Shown: positions 1 through 9,974 of the stretch, in pieces
How positions within the stretch are numbered: position 1 is the first letter of the stretch
Layout of the letters: every line of letters starts with the position of its first letter
DNA from: Nocardia amamiensis
Lineage (GTDB): Bacteria; Actinomycetota; Actinomycetes; Mycobacteriales; Mycobacteriaceae
Assembly: GCF_015477605.1 (NCBI RefSeq)
Contig: NZ_JADLQX010000012.1
Coordinates: 62,001 to 126,000 of the forward strand
DNA: 64,000 bases
Direction: 5' to 3'
Program-made: the position numbers and the translations under genes
Notes under the pieces: generated by a model
The model's database searches: none
What the model saw: the letters and a program-made list of their open reading frames with translations, nothing else
Told to the model about the DNA's origin: nothing

Positions 1-20
1 GGATGTAGTGCCCGATTCAG

Positions 21-60
21 GAAAAACAAAGGCCGCTGGCACCTTTCGGTGCTAGCGGCC
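21..60 (-). terminator. Rho-independent terminator after ahcY
   Basis: A 13-bp stem (31-43 with 48-60, one mismatch) with a 4-base loop lies just after the ahcY stop on the minus strand. It is followed in the direction of transcription by a T-rich tract (complement of 21-30). This is one of the few hairpins in the window with a proper T-run. Confidence 0.85.
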
Positions 61-77
61 TCCGGGAGCTCTGCGCC

Positions 78-1562
<1,485 letters not shown>

Positions 1563-1710
1563 CAGCCTCTCCTGGTTCGGCAAGTACCGAGGCAAGGCTA
1601 GTCGCTCGCGACCGCGAGCGGACCACGCGGCTGCCTCTGCTCCGCTCGGCCCGGCGTGGCCTGCCGCCGGTCTTCGTCCGACCGAGCCGTCTACGCGGCC
1701 GTCTCGGCCT

Positions 1711-2868
1711 TTACGCGATCACCCCGCGGGCGGCCAGGATCCGGCGCCGTTTGCGCGGCTGGATGTTCGCCAGCGTGAGGTCGCCGCCGTAGTGGGCGAG
1801 GACGCGCTTGTCCATCACCCACCGCCACAGCGGCGGAACGGCGGCGAACACGATCATGGTGGCGTACCCGGCCGGCAGTTGCGGGGCCTGCTCGGAGCTG
1901 CGCAGCGTCTGGTAGCGACGGCCCGGGTTGGCGTGGTGATCGCTGTGGCGCTGCAGGTGGAACAGGAAGATGTTGGTGACCAGGTGGTCGCTGTTCCAGC
2001 TGTCCCGCGGCGAGCAGCGAGCGTACATGCCGTTCGGTCGGCGAGCACGCAGCAAACCGTAGTGCTCGACGTAGTTCACCGTCTCCAGCAGGCCGATGCC
2101 GATCACCGCCTGCAACGCCAGCCAGGGCAGCACCTGGTAGCCGAACGCCGCGACCAGGGCGCCGAACAGCACCACCGTCATCGACCACGCCTGCAGGATG
2201 TGGTTGTCGACGCTCCACCAGCCCTTGCCCTTGCGGGCGAGACGCTCGCGCTCCAGGGCGATCGCCGAACGGAAGCTCCCGGAGACGCTGCGCGGCAGGA
2301 ATTCCCACAGCGACTCCCCCAGCCTGCCGCTGGCCGGGTCCTCCGGCGTCGCCACGCGCACATGGTGGCCGCGGTTGTGCTCGACGAAGAAGTGCCCGTA
2401 CCCGGACTGGGCGAGGGCGATCTTGGCCAGCCAGCGTTCCATCCGCTCGACCCGGTGCCCGAGTTCGTGGGCGGCGTTGATGCCGATGCCACTGACGAAA
2501 CCCAGGGTGGCGGCCAAGCCGAGCTTGTCGACCACGCTCAGCTCGTCACCGGCCCACATGTAGCTCGCGATCACCAGCCCGACCAGCTGCACCGGCAGCA
2601 TCAGATAGGTGCACCACCGGTAGTACCTATCGTTGGACAGCAGCTCGTAGTGCTCGTCCTTGGGGTTGTTGCCGTCCACGCCGATTGCCCAGTCCAGCAC
2701 CGGAATCACGATCAGCACGATGATCGGGCCGATCCACCAGAACACCTCCACACCGGTGTGGAGCACAAGCTGCGACGGCAGCAAAGCCGACGATGGCGCG
2801 AGCAAGCCGAGAACCCACAGATGGCGTTTGGGATCGGGCGATCCCACCGGATTGCCAACCGTTTGCAC
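1711..2868 (-). CDS. alkB2: Second alkane 1-monooxygenase (AlkB family)
   Basis: Integral-membrane non-haem di-iron hydroxylase that would oxidise medium-chain n-alkanes to 1-alkanols using electrons from rubredoxin. The three histidine clusters of the family are present: HELGHR, HNRGHH and QRHSDHH, plus the NYVEHYGL signature and several hydrophobic helices. The start is uncertain. A GTG at 2868 has GGGG at good distance, while the frame stays open to a GTG at 2952 (413 aa). It is a paralogue of alkB1 (4063-5316); both share long identical stretches around the HNRGHH cluster but differ at the N-terminus. It lies after the tetR gene with no rubredoxin of its own, so it probably uses the rubredoxins upstream. 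It may form the last gene of the alkB1 transcription unit. Confidence 0.93.
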   Translation of the reverse strand: MQTVGNPVGSPDPKRHLWVLGLLAPSSALLPSQLVLHTGVEVFWWIGPIIVLIVIPVLDWAIGVDGNNPKDEHYELLSNDRYYRWCTYLMLPVQLVGLVIASYMWAGDELSVVDKLGLAATLGFVSGIGINAAHELGHRVERMERWLAKIALAQSGYGHFFVEHNRGHHVRVATPEDPASGRLGESLWEFLPRSVSGSFRSAIALERERLARKGKGWWSVDNHILQAWSMTVVLFGALVAAFGYQVLPWLALQAVIGIGLLETVNYVEHYGLLRARRPNGMYARCSPRDSWNSDHLVTNIFLFHLQRHSDHHANPGRRYQTLRSSEQAPQLPAGYATMIVFAAVPPLWRWVMDKRVLAHYGGDLTLANIQPRKRRRILAARGVIA

Positions 2869-3052
2869 TTTTGCCCCATCTCGATGAAGACACGAAACTC
2901 CGACGACCCGACCCGCCTGAGAATACTTGCAGACTTGCCGTTTGTTACACACCGGTTGGCGGTGAAACGTGTCGGCGATTACAAGCCGTGCAGTCGGTTT
3001 TCAAGTCGCCGCGCAGATGCTGAGGCGTCGCGAGCCGGTTGCCCGCGCCCGC

Positions 3053-3673
3053 TCAGCTCTGCACCCGCGCGGCGAGGATCGCCTCCACGTAAGGACTCAG
3101 CAGCGCGCTCAGCTCCGCGGGCACGTCCCGCCCCGGCTCCGGCGGAGTGGGGATGTAGCTGAGGGCGATCCGCACCAGCGCGTGCGCGATCACGTCCGAC
3201 TCGGCCGCCGTCGCCGCCACCCAGCTGTGCTGGAAGGCGAGCGCCAGCCGCTCGGTCGCGTGCTCGAGCAACGGCCCGGCATCGAGCGTGATCAGCCGCA
3301 GCAGATCCAGCTTCACCTCGCCCGCGACCAGCGACTGGACCAGGGGGTCGGCGGCCGCGTCGACGAAGAAGTTGGCCATGCCGTCGCGGAAGGCGGCGCG
3401 GGCGTCACCGACGTTTCCGTTGATCGCCGCGTCCACGTGATCGACCAGGTCGTCGGCCAGGCGCAGGGCGTAGGCCTGGGTGAGCCCGCTGCGCGAGCCG
3501 AACTCGTTGTAGAGCGTCTGCCTGCTCACGCCAGCCCTGGCCGCGACGTCACCGAGCGTGATCTTGGACCAGTCCCGCTCGGTGAGCAGCTGGCGCATCG
3601 CGTCCAGGACCGACGTCCGCAGCAGTTCCCGCGCGGCCTCCTGGTAGGGAGTCCTGGTTCCGTTGCGCGGCAT
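3053..3673 (-). CDS. TetR-family regulator of the alkane cluster (AlkU/AlkX-like)
   Basis: 206-aa TetR repressor. The N-terminal helix-turn-helix is visible around residues 35-55 (KITLGDVAARAGVSRQTLYN), followed by a helical ligand-binding domain. The ATG at 3673 is chosen because the homologous domain begins soon after it; the open frame upstream only overlaps rubA2. It lies 40 bases after rubA2 in the same direction. This is the place occupied by the TetR gene of mycobacterial and rhodococcal alkB-rubA-rubB clusters, where such proteins repress the cluster until alkanes or fatty acids are present. The operator is probably the inverted repeat upstream of alkB1. Regulation of both alkB genes is inference. 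Confidence 0.9.
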   Translation of the reverse strand: MPRNGTRTPYQEAARELLRTSVLDAMRQLLTERDWSKITLGDVAARAGVSRQTLYNEFGSRSGLTQAYALRLADDLVDHVDAAINGNVGDARAAFRDGMANFFVDAAADPLVQSLVAGEVKLDLLRLITLDAGPLLEHATERLALAFQHSWVAATAAESDVIAHALVRIALSYIPTPPEPGRDVPAELSALLSPYVEAILAARVQS

Positions 3674-3713
3674 ACTCGCGACACTGTCACGGGGAACTGC
3701 CGCAGTCAAAATC

Positions 3714-3896
3714 TCACGACCGTTCGATTTCGACCATGAAGAAGTCCGCCTTGGCGGCGCCGCAGTCCGGACAGGTCCAGTCGTCGGGGATGTCGTCCCA
3801 GCGGGTGCCCGGCGCGATGCCGTCCTCCGGCCAGCCCTTGGCCTCGTCGTATTCGAAGCCGCACTGAATGCACTGATAGAGCTTGTAGTCACTCAT
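3714..3896 (-). CDS. rubA2: Rubredoxin 2 (AlkG-type)
   Basis: 60-aa rubredoxin carrying one Fe(Cys)4 centre that passes electrons from rubredoxin reductase to AlkB. The two iron-binding pairs are CIQCG (near residue 9) and CPDCG (near residue 42), with the usual GTRWDDIPDDW between them. The start at 3896 overlaps the stop of rubA1 by four bases (ATGA), so the two are translationally coupled. Longer frames upstream are not needed. The CxxCG pair at both sites is the form that supports alkane hydroxylase in known AlkG2-type rubredoxins. Confidence 0.95.
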   Translation of the reverse strand: MSDYKLYQCIQCGFEYDEAKGWPEDGIAPGTRWDDIPDDWTCPDCGAAKADFFMVEIERS

Positions 3897-4066
3897 TTGC
3901 TCACCCCTGTCAATTCGAAGTCGATCTTCTCCCGCACGCCGCAGTCCGGGCAGCACCAGTCGTCCGGCACCGTCTCCCACCGGGTGCCCGGCGGGAATCC
4001 CTCGTGCGGCGCGCCTTTCGCCTCGTCGAAGACGTAGTCGCAGACGGGGCAGCGGTACGAGCTCAT
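3893..4066 (-). CDS. rubA1: Rubredoxin 1
   Basis: 57-aa rubredoxin encoded between alkB1 and rubA2, with 4-base ATGA overlaps at both ends. Iron ligands are CPVC (residues 6-9) and CPDC (residues 39-42), spaced by the typical PPGTRWETVPDDW segment. The first pair is followed by Asp rather than Gly, unlike rubA2, so the two rubredoxins are not interchangeable copies. In characterised actinobacterial clusters one of the two tandem rubredoxins does most of the electron transfer to AlkB; which one does so here cannot be told from sequence. Confidence 0.95.
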   Translation of the reverse strand: MSSYRCPVCDYVFDEAKGAPHEGFPPGTRWETVPDDWCCPDCGVREKIDFELTGVSK

Positions 4067-5316
4067 GCGCCCCCACCTCCGGCGACTCCATCTCGGACGC
4101 CGTAGCGCGCGAGCACCTTATCCCGCTTGCCCGGGTCGATGTTGGCGCGGGTGATGTCGCCGTCGTAGTGCGCGAGCACGCGCTTGTCCATGACGCGGCG
4201 CCACAGCGGAGGGAAGTAGGCCAGCAGGATCATGCTGGCGTAACCGCTCGGCAGGTTCGGCGCACCGTCCCAGCTGCGCAGCGTCTGGTAGCGGCGGGTC
4301 GGGTAGGCGTGATGATCGCTGTGCCGCTGCAGGTGGTACAGGAAGATGTTGGTGACGATGTGGTCGCTGTTCCAGCTGTGCACCGGAGCCGGCCGCTCGT
4401 ACCGTCCGCTCGCCGTGCGCTGGCGCACCAAGCCGTAGTGCTCCAGGTAGTTCACCGCCTCCAGCAGGCTGAAGCCGACCACGGCCTGCAGGATCAGATA
4501 CGGCAGCAGCTCGATGCCGAACACCGCCAGCAGCGCCGCGTACAGCACGGCCGACATCAGCCAGGCGCTGAGCACCTCGTTGCGCAGGCTCCACGGTTTC
4601 GCGCCGAGCCGCTCCAGGCGGACCTTCTCCAGATGCCAGGACGACTTCAGGCTGCCCCACACAGTGCGCGGCCAGAACGCCCAGAACGTCTCGCCCACCC
4701 GGGAACTGGCCGGATCCTCCGGCGTCGCTACGCGGACATGGTGGCCGCGGTTGTGCTCGATGTAGAAGTGCCCGTAGAACGACTGGGCCAGCGCGATGCG
4801 GGAGAGCCAGCGTTCCAGGTCCACCTTCTTGTGGCCGAGTTCGTGCGCGGTATTGATGCCGATGCCACCGATCATGCCCACGGTGATCGCCAGGCCGATC
4901 TTGTCCACCACGTGCAACCCGCCGTCGATGCCGAGCCAGCTCACGTCGTTCGCGGTGATCAGGTAGGCGCCCATCAGCAGCACGGCGTACTGGAACGGCA
5001 GGTACAGGTAGGTGAGGTAGCGGTAGTACCTGTCGTTCTCCAGGTACTCCATCACCTCATCCGGCGGGTTCGAGCCGTCCGGCCCGAAGCAGATGTCGGC
5101 GATCGGAATCAGCACGTAGACCAGGATCGGCCCGAGCCAGAAGGGCACATGCGCGAGGCGATGCCAGCCGATTTCGTTCAACGCCCAGATGAGCGGAAGC
5201 CCGATCGTGAACAGGCCCGTAGGGGCGAACAACCCCCACAGCCACAAATAGCGTTTGCGGTCGCGCCAAGCCGGTACCTCGACCGGCCGCACGGCACTGT
5301 CGGCGTTCGTCGACAT
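4063..5316 (-). CDS. alkB: Alkane 1-monooxygenase AlkB, first copy
   Basis: Membrane di-iron alkane hydroxylase, about 417 aa. Histidine clusters HELGHK, HNRGHH and QRHSDHH and the NYLEHYGL signature are all present, with paired transmembrane helices in the N-terminal half. The ATG at 5316 (MSTNADSAV) has GGAG at good distance; an ATG at 5328 and a GTG at 5346 are in frame upstream but poorly served. The stop overlaps the rubA1 start by four bases. This is the first gene of the alkB1-rubA1-rubA2-tetR(-alkB2) unit and is the orthologue, by position, of M. tuberculosis Rv3252c. An inverted repeat just upstream is a likely repressor site. Confidence 0.95.
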   Translation of the reverse strand: MSTNADSAVRPVEVPAWRDRKRYLWLWGLFAPTGLFTIGLPLIWALNEIGWHRLAHVPFWLGPILVYVLIPIADICFGPDGSNPPDEVMEYLENDRYYRYLTYLYLPFQYAVLLMGAYLITANDVSWLGIDGGLHVVDKIGLAITVGMIGGIGINTAHELGHKKVDLERWLSRIALAQSFYGHFYIEHNRGHHVRVATPEDPASSRVGETFWAFWPRTVWGSLKSSWHLEKVRLERLGAKPWSLRNEVLSAWLMSAVLYAALLAVFGIELLPYLILQAVVGFSLLEAVNYLEHYGLVRQRTASGRYERPAPVHSWNSDHIVTNIFLYHLQRHSDHHAYPTRRYQTLRSWDGAPNLPSGYASMILLAYFPPLWRRVMDKRVLAHYDGDITRANIDPGKRDKVLARYGVRDGVAGGGGA

Positions 5317-5340
5317 CGTTGTCTCCATTCCACAAGGACA

Positions 5341-5418
5341 CGTCACATGTGACGTGCATTACCTCTCACAGTGGACGATAGACGGTCATTTGTCGCCTGT
5401 CTAGACAAATCAGACAAT
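5341..5418 (-). promoter_or_regulatory. alkB1 upstream region with two palindromes (candidate TetR operator)
   Basis: Two dyads lie upstream of alkB1. The first is a perfect 14-bp palindrome, CGTCACATGTGACG, at 5341-5354. The second is ATTTGTC, 9 bases, GACAAAT at 5388-5410, and a further GACAA half site follows at 5413-5417. The surrounding bases are unusually AT-rich for this genome. The TetR protein encoded in the same unit is the obvious candidate ligand, but which palindrome it binds is not determined by the sequence. Confidence 0.5.
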
Positions 5419-5440
5419 TTGTAAACCCCGATGGGGCGCG

Positions 5441-5481
5441 AAACGACAAAGCCCCGACCGGATGGGGCATCCGGCCGGGGC
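5441..5481 (-). terminator. Terminator after the NUDIX gene
   Basis: A 13-bp stem (5451-5463 with 5469-5481, one mismatch) with a 5-base loop, followed on the minus strand by TTTGTCGTTT. It ends the fbiA-fbiB-NUDIX unit, 16 bases after the NUDIX stop. Confidence 0.75.
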
Positions 5482-5497
5482 TCCAGCGCTGGGAGGG

Positions 5498-6016
5498 TCA
5501 GCGCAACAGAACGTCGGCGTCGGCGGGCAACGCGTCCACTGGCCACCAGCGCAGATCGGTGGATTCGTGACTCCGCACCGGGACCGCGCCCGCGGGAGCG
5601 GTGATACGGAACAGGAGGTCGAGGTGCCGGGTGGGCACCCCCAGCGAGCACTTGATCGGATGCGCCTGGGCGCCATACAGACCCGGCTCCAGCCGCAGAC
5701 CCGCGATGCCCGACTCCTCGGTCGCTTCGCGCAGCGCGGCGGCCGCGACGGTGTCGTCGCGCTCCTCGCAATGGCCGCCGAGCTGGATCCAACGGCCGAC
5801 GCGTGGATGCAGGGTGAGCAGCACCTCGCGACCGTCCGCGGAGAAGACCACCGCGGAGGCGGTGATGTGGCCCGGCGCGTGTTCGCGCAGGCAGCCGCGC
5901 GGAGCCGAGCCGAGGAACGCCAGCATCGCCTCGCGCAGCGACCGATCGGAATCGGCTGCCGGACACCAGGATTCGAGCAGCGCGGTCGCCGAGGCGTGCA
6001 GGGATTCCGCGCTCAC
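5498..6016 (-). CDS. NUDIX hydrolase
   Basis: 172-aa protein with a complete Nudix box, GGHCEERDDTVAAAALREAT followed by EESG (about residues 88-111). The REATEESG glutamates would bind the catalytic magnesium. Nudix enzymes cleave nucleoside diphosphates linked to another moiety; the substrate here is unknown. It lies 43 bases downstream of fbiB on the same strand and before a terminator, so it is probably the last gene of the fbiAB operon. A link to F420 metabolism or to housecleaning is suggested only by position. Confidence 0.88.
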   Translation of the reverse strand: MSAESLHASATALLESWCPAADSDRSLREAMLAFLGSAPRGCLREHAPGHITASAVVFSADGREVLLTLHPRVGRWIQLGGHCEERDDTVAAAALREATEESGIAGLRLEPGLYGAQAHPIKCSLGVPTRHLDLLFRITAPAGAVPVRSHESTDLRWWPVDALPADADVLLR

Positions 6017-6059
6017 CGGCCGCGCCCCGGTTCGCCGCGCCCGACCCGGCCGAGCACCG

Positions 6060-7409
6060 TCACAGCTCGACCAGCCCGGAACCGGCGCCGACCACCGGCC
6101 GCGGGGTCAGCTCTTCGAGCGGATGACCGATGGCGATCGCGCCGAGTGGACTCCAGTCCTCGGCCAGTCCGAGGACATCGCGGGTGACCTCCGGCGCGAA
6201 GATCGTCGAACCGATCCAGCAGCTGCCGATCCCCTCGGCGGCCAAGGCGACCAGCAAGCCCTGCACCGCCGCGCCCACGGCGACGGTGAACATGGTGTGT
6301 TCGTACCCACGGCGCAGTAGATCCGGATAGTCGTGCGCCCCATCCGGCACGCAGAACGGGATGATCACCTCGGGAGCGTCGAACAGGATGCGGCCGCGGG
6401 CGATCCGGCGCTCGATCCGCTCCGGCGCGAGCCCGTCGGCGGCCAGATCCGCGCGCCACTTCTCCGCCATCGCCTCGAGCAACTGGGTGCGCAGTCCCGG
6501 CTTGCGCAGCCAGACGAATCGCACCGGGCGCGTGTGATGCGGGGCTGGGGCGGTCAGCGCGACCGACACCGCCGCCCGAATGCGTTCGGGATCGACCGGA
6601 GCGTCGGCGAACTGGCGAATCGAGCGACGCAGCAGGATCGCCTCTTTACGCCCGCGCTCGATCGCCTCGGCGGTGCCGAGCCAGAACAGGTCCTCGGTGC
6701 CGCCGCGCAGCAGATCGGTGGCGCTGGATCCGTCGTCGACCACCGGCAGCCCGCGCACCACGGCCACCGGGACACCGCCCAGCTTGCCTTTCACGAGGTC
6801 CGCGGCGGCCGCGAGTTCGTCGGCCACGGCGACCTGGGTGACGAACAGCTCGTTGCCCTGGCCGTCCACCGCGCCCGCGTAGTCGTACAGCACCCGGAGC
6901 CCAGCGGCGCCGATGGCCGCGTCGGTCTGGCCATTGCGCCACGCACGACCCATGGTGTCGGTGACCACCACCGCGACCGTCACGCCCAGCCGTTGGGCCA
7001 GCGCCGCGCGCAGCGCCTTGGCGCTGGCGTCCGGATCGGTGGGCAGCAGCACCAACTCGCCCTGCTCGACGTTCGAGCCGTCGACACCGGAGGCCGCCTG
7101 CACGATGCCGAGCTTGTTCTCGGTGATCAGCGTGCGACCCCTGCGCGCGAGTACGCGCACCGCTTCCTGGTCGATGAGCGTGCGCCGGACGGCATCGCGT
7201 TCCTCGGGGTCCACCGGCGCGTCCACGATGCGTCCCTCGACCTTCGCGACGATCTTGCTCGTGACCACGAGCACGTCGCCGTCGGCCAGCCACGGCGCGC
7301 ATCGGGCGATGTGTTCGGCGAGGTCGTCACCCGGCCGGAATTCCGGCAGCCCGGTGATGGGCAGGATGCGCAGCTCTCCGGCCGCGTGATCGGTCGGTGT
7401 GGTCGTCAC
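6060..7409 (-). CDS. fbiB: Bifunctional F420-0:L-glutamate ligase / FMN-dependent reductase
   Basis: 449-aa two-domain FbiB. The N-terminal half (to about residue 240) is the CofE-like GTP-dependent ligase that adds gamma-linked glutamates to F420-0, with TSKIVAKVEGR and VTDTMGRAWRNGQTD visible. The C-terminal half is a nitroreductase-fold FMN domain (LLRRSIRQFAD; EGIGSCWIGS) that reduces dehydro-F420-0. The GTG start at 7409 overlaps the fbiA stop as GTGA, marking tight coupling. Longer frames upstream are shadows of fbiA. The product would act in the cytosol to make polyglutamylated F420, the hydride carrier used by many actinobacterial oxidoreductases. Confidence 0.95.
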   Translation of the reverse strand: MTTTPTDHAAGELRILPITGLPEFRPGDDLAEHIARCAPWLADGDVLVVTSKIVAKVEGRIVDAPVDPEERDAVRRTLIDQEAVRVLARRGRTLITENKLGIVQAASGVDGSNVEQGELVLLPTDPDASAKALRAALAQRLGVTVAVVVTDTMGRAWRNGQTDAAIGAAGLRVLYDYAGAVDGQGNELFVTQVAVADELAAAADLVKGKLGGVPVAVVRGLPVVDDGSSATDLLRGGTEDLFWLGTAEAIERGRKEAILLRRSIRQFADAPVDPERIRAAVSVALTAPAPHHTRPVRFVWLRKPGLRTQLLEAMAEKWRADLAADGLAPERIERRIARGRILFDAPEVIIPFCVPDGAHDYPDLLRRGYEHTMFTVAVGAAVQGLLVALAAEGIGSCWIGSTIFAPEVTRDVLGLAEDWSPLGAIAIGHPLEELTPRPVVGAGSGLVEL

Positions 7410-8398
7410 GGCTTCACTCCGGCGAGATCCAGCGCCTGACGCACCATTTCGGCGGTGGCCGGCGGGTCGGTCATCAACAAGGGCACGCTGCGCACCTCCA
7501 CACCGGGCACGTCGGCGGTGTCGGTGCTGTGGATCAGCCAGCCGTCCAGGATTCCGGTGGCCGATCGCGCGCCGTAGTAGCGGCCGATCGCCTCGGCCGA
7601 GGTCTGGACCCCGATCACCGACAGGCACTCGTCGGCCATGCCGCGCAACGGCTTGCCGTCGATGACGCCGGAGACGCCGATCACCTTGGCCGCGGTGGTG
7701 CGCAGCGCACCGCGGATACCGGGCACCGCCAGGATGGCGCCGATGCTCACGACGGGGTTCGACGGTGCGAGCAAGACCACATCAGCGGATTCTATGATTT
7801 CGATCACATTTGGCGCCGGTTTGGCCTCCTCGGCGCCAATTGTGGCGAATCCATGGGTCTCGATGTTCGCACGGTAGCGAACCCACCACTCCTGGAAATG
7901 GATCGCGCGTCGTTCGCCAGGGTTGTCCGGATCGGTCACAACGACATGCGTTTCGCAGCGATCATCGGTTGCCGGGATCAGTTTCACGCCCGGCTCCCAC
8001 CGGTTGCACAGCGCCTCGGTGACCGCAGAGAGCGGGTATCCGGCGCGCAACATTTCGGTGCGGATCAGATGCGTGGCGATATCGCGGTCGCCCAAACCGA
8101 ACCAGTCCGGCTGCGCGCGATATTTCGCGAGCTCCTCCTTGGCGTGCCAGGTCTCGCCGACCCGACCCCAGCCCCGCTCGGTATCGATGCCGCCGCCCAG
8201 GGTATACATGCAGGTATCGAGGTCGGGACAGATCCGGAGGCCGTGCATCCAGACGTCGTCGCCGACGTTCACGATGGCGGCGACATCGGCCTCGGGCAGC
8301 AGTTCCCGGACGCCCTGAAGGAAACGCGCGCCACCGACGCCGCCGACCAGCACGGCGATCCGGGGTCCGTGCGTGGCGCCCGCTTGTTGTCCAGTCAC
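7406..8398 (-). CDS. fbiA: 2-phospho-L-lactate (EPPG-forming) transferase FbiA
   Basis: 330-aa CofD/FbiA enzyme that joins the activated phospho-acid to the deazaflavin Fo, giving dehydro-F420-0 (F420-0 after FbiB reduction). The glycine-rich start VLVGGVGGARFLQG and the segments NVGDDVWMHGL and LAPSNPVVSIGAIL are typical. The GTG at 8398 gives the usual family length; the frame open to 8533 lacks homologous sequence. It is first in the fbiA-fbiB-NUDIX unit and is divergent from whiB2, the same arrangement as Rv3260c-Rv3262 in M. tuberculosis. Confidence 0.95.
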   Translation of the reverse strand: MTGQQAGATHGPRIAVLVGGVGGARFLQGVRELLPEADVAAIVNVGDDVWMHGLRICPDLDTCMYTLGGGIDTERGWGRVGETWHAKEELAKYRAQPDWFGLGDRDIATHLIRTEMLRAGYPLSAVTEALCNRWEPGVKLIPATDDRCETHVVVTDPDNPGERRAIHFQEWWVRYRANIETHGFATIGAEEAKPAPNVIEIIESADVVLLAPSNPVVSIGAILAVPGIRGALRTTAAKVIGVSGVIDGKPLRGMADECLSVIGVQTSAEAIGRYYGARSATGILDGWLIHSTDTADVPGVEVRSVPLLMTDPPATAEMVRQALDLAGVKP

Positions 8399-8742
8399 AT
8401 CCGCACAGCCTATGCGGTGGCGTGGCAACTCCCGTTCGCGGCAAATTTGCTGTTTATTTGCTATTGCACGGAGCGAGATCAGTTCGGAATGCGGCTGCGG
8501 ATAGTAACGGAATAGCGACGGCGGCTTGACCATCGACGCGTCCGGCGTGTCTAATCACAGTCATGTCATTCCGGGTTCGCGCGAGAGTTCAAGGCGCGAG
8601 CGGCATTTCGAACACATGTTCGCATAGGGATGACAAGCTCGGGGACGTCCGCGGGACAACGTCGCGGGGTATGGCCGTCGGTGCGCGTGTTGGTCCGACG
8701 GAAAGAATCATTCTGCGCTAACACACAGTGAGGAGGCGGAGC
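8399..8742. promoter_or_regulatory. Divergent fbiA / whiB2 control region
   Basis: This 344-base gap separates divergent fbiA and whiB2. On the plus strand, TTGACC (8526-8531) and TCTAAT (8550-8555) are 18 bases apart and could form a whiB2 promoter with a leader of about 180 bases. AGGAGG at 8731-8736 precedes the whiB2 GTG. No convincing coding sequence lies in the gap. Confidence 0.4.
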
Positions 8743-9120
8743 GTGGCCAATGAGATGGTCTCGCCGACCGATTCCACAGCAGGCGCAGCACGTGGCGTCT
8801 GCGCAGACAACGGCTGGAAGGACGGAGAGGGGGGTGACGGAGTCGCGGCGCCCCGGCTCAGCCTGGTCGTGACCGGCTTCGACGAGATGTTCGAATCCAT
8901 CGAAGAGCAGTGGCAGGAGCGCGCTCTGTGCGCGCAGACCGATCCGGAGGCGTTCTTCCCCGAGAAGGGCGGCTCCACCCGTGAGGCCAAACGGATCTGC
9001 ATGGGGTGTGAAGTACGCGACGAGTGCTTGGAGTACGCACTCGCGCACGATGAGCGCTTCGGCATCTGGGGCGGTCTCTCCGAGCGGGAGCGCCGCCGCC
9101 TCAAGCGCGGCATCGGCTGA
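8743..9120 (+). CDS. whiB2: WhiB-family iron-sulfur transcription factor (WhiB2/WhmD)
   Basis: 125-aa WhiB2-type regulator. The four cluster ligands are seen as one Cys in ERALCAQ and CMGC followed by five residues and Cys in EVRDEC; the GIWGG turn and basic ERRRLKRG tail that contact DNA and sigma factor follow. The GTG at 8743 has AGGAGG six bases upstream; an N-terminal extension of about 50 aa is common in this subfamily. WhiB2 orthologues control septation and cell division. Its position beside fbiA and manB is conserved in mycobacteria. Confidence 0.93.
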   Translation: MANEMVSPTDSTAGAARGVCADNGWKDGEGGDGVAAPRLSLVVTGFDEMFESIEEQWQERALCAQTDPEAFFPEKGGSTREAKRICMGCEVRDECLEYALAHDERFGIWGGLSERERRRLKRGIG

Positions 9121-9134
9121 CCGACGTACGCGGC

Positions 9135-9171
9135 GCCCGGAGTCGAAGTCCCTACCAGGGCGACTCCGGGC
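9135..9171 (+). terminator. Hairpin after whiB2
   Basis: A perfect 11-bp stem (9135-9145 with 9161-9171) around a 15-base loop that can itself fold, lying 14 bases after the whiB2 stop. There is no T-run, as often in this phylum. Confidence 0.55.
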
Positions 9172-9245
9172 ACAGCGACACGACCGGAGCGGATCTCGCC
9201 GCCTCGATGCGGACGGCCGGAGCCGGCTGGCCTAGATTTTGTGTC

Positions 9246-9725
9246 ATGGCACGTTCCCGTAAGCGCCGACCGCCGACCGCCCGGTCGGTGACCCGCCGCG
9301 GCCGTGGGGTGCGCGGGCCGATGCTGCCGCCCACCGTGCCGGCGTGGCGGACCCGCGGCCAGAAGTTCGACCGGCTGGTGCTGGAGGCGTTCGCCCCGCT
9401 GGACAGCCGCTGGCACGACCGGCTCACCAAGCTGGACATCGCCGTCGATGACGTTCCGAAAATCCGTCCGCTGCATCCGGATTCGGTCACCTGGCCGGAC
9501 GAGGTGGTCGCCGACGGACCGGTGCCGCTGTCCCGGCTCATCCCGGCGGGCGTCGATCGGCACGGCGCGGCCACCCGGGCGCGGGTGGTGCTGTTCCGCA
9601 AGCCGCTCGAGCTGCGCGCCAGCGATCCCGACGATCTGGTGGACCTGCTGCGCGAAGTGCTGGTCCAGCAGGTCGCCACCTACCTCGGCGTCGACCCGGA
9701 CGTGATCGATCCGGAAGCCGAGTGA
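9246..9725 (+). CDS. Degenerate zincin-like metallopeptidase family protein (Rv3259-like)
   Basis: 159-aa protein, basic at the N-terminus (ARSRKRRPP). It matches in position and character the conserved actinobacterial gene between whiB2 and manB. The family belongs to the minimal-zincin (DUF1025) group, whose active members end with an HExxH metal site. At the equivalent place this protein has LREVLVQQVATYLGV, so the zinc-binding histidines are absent and a peptidase activity is unlikely. The ATG at 9246 is the first start giving this alignment; a frame open from 9207 lacks a good start. Function is unknown. Family assignment is from memory of the neighbourhood plus the residual helix pattern. 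Confidence 0.7.
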   Translation: MARSRKRRPPTARSVTRRGRGVRGPMLPPTVPAWRTRGQKFDRLVLEAFAPLDSRWHDRLTKLDIAVDDVPKIRPLHPDSVTWPDEVVADGPVPLSRLIPAGVDRHGAATRARVVLFRKPLELRASDPDDLVDLLREVLVQQVATYLGVDPDVIDPEAE

Positions 9726-9974
9726 TTCGCACCCATCCACCCGGCGGCGGACCCCGAATGCCGTTGCGGGGTCGATCCCGGGCGACCGCATGTGTGGGCC
9801 GGCCACCCCCTGGGTACTCCGAGAACTCCCGCTCTGCGACATACCGCGGGCCGTCGCACGCGCGACCGCGGAAGGCCGTGCTGTCCTCATTTTGCTGAAA
9901 GCAGACCGAGATTCTTCAAGCGTGTCTGTCCCCATCGATGCGGCAGGGGGGTTACGCTCATCGGCGTGATTCCC

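Noticed and set aside
1563..1710. SAH riboswitch before ahcY
   Set aside because: No match to the known SAH riboswitch core by eye; only a short GCTCGCG hairpin is present.
3674..3892. N-terminal extension of the TetR gene to 3892
   Set aside because: It overlaps rubA2 in another frame and has no TetR homology; the start at 3673 gives the usual length.
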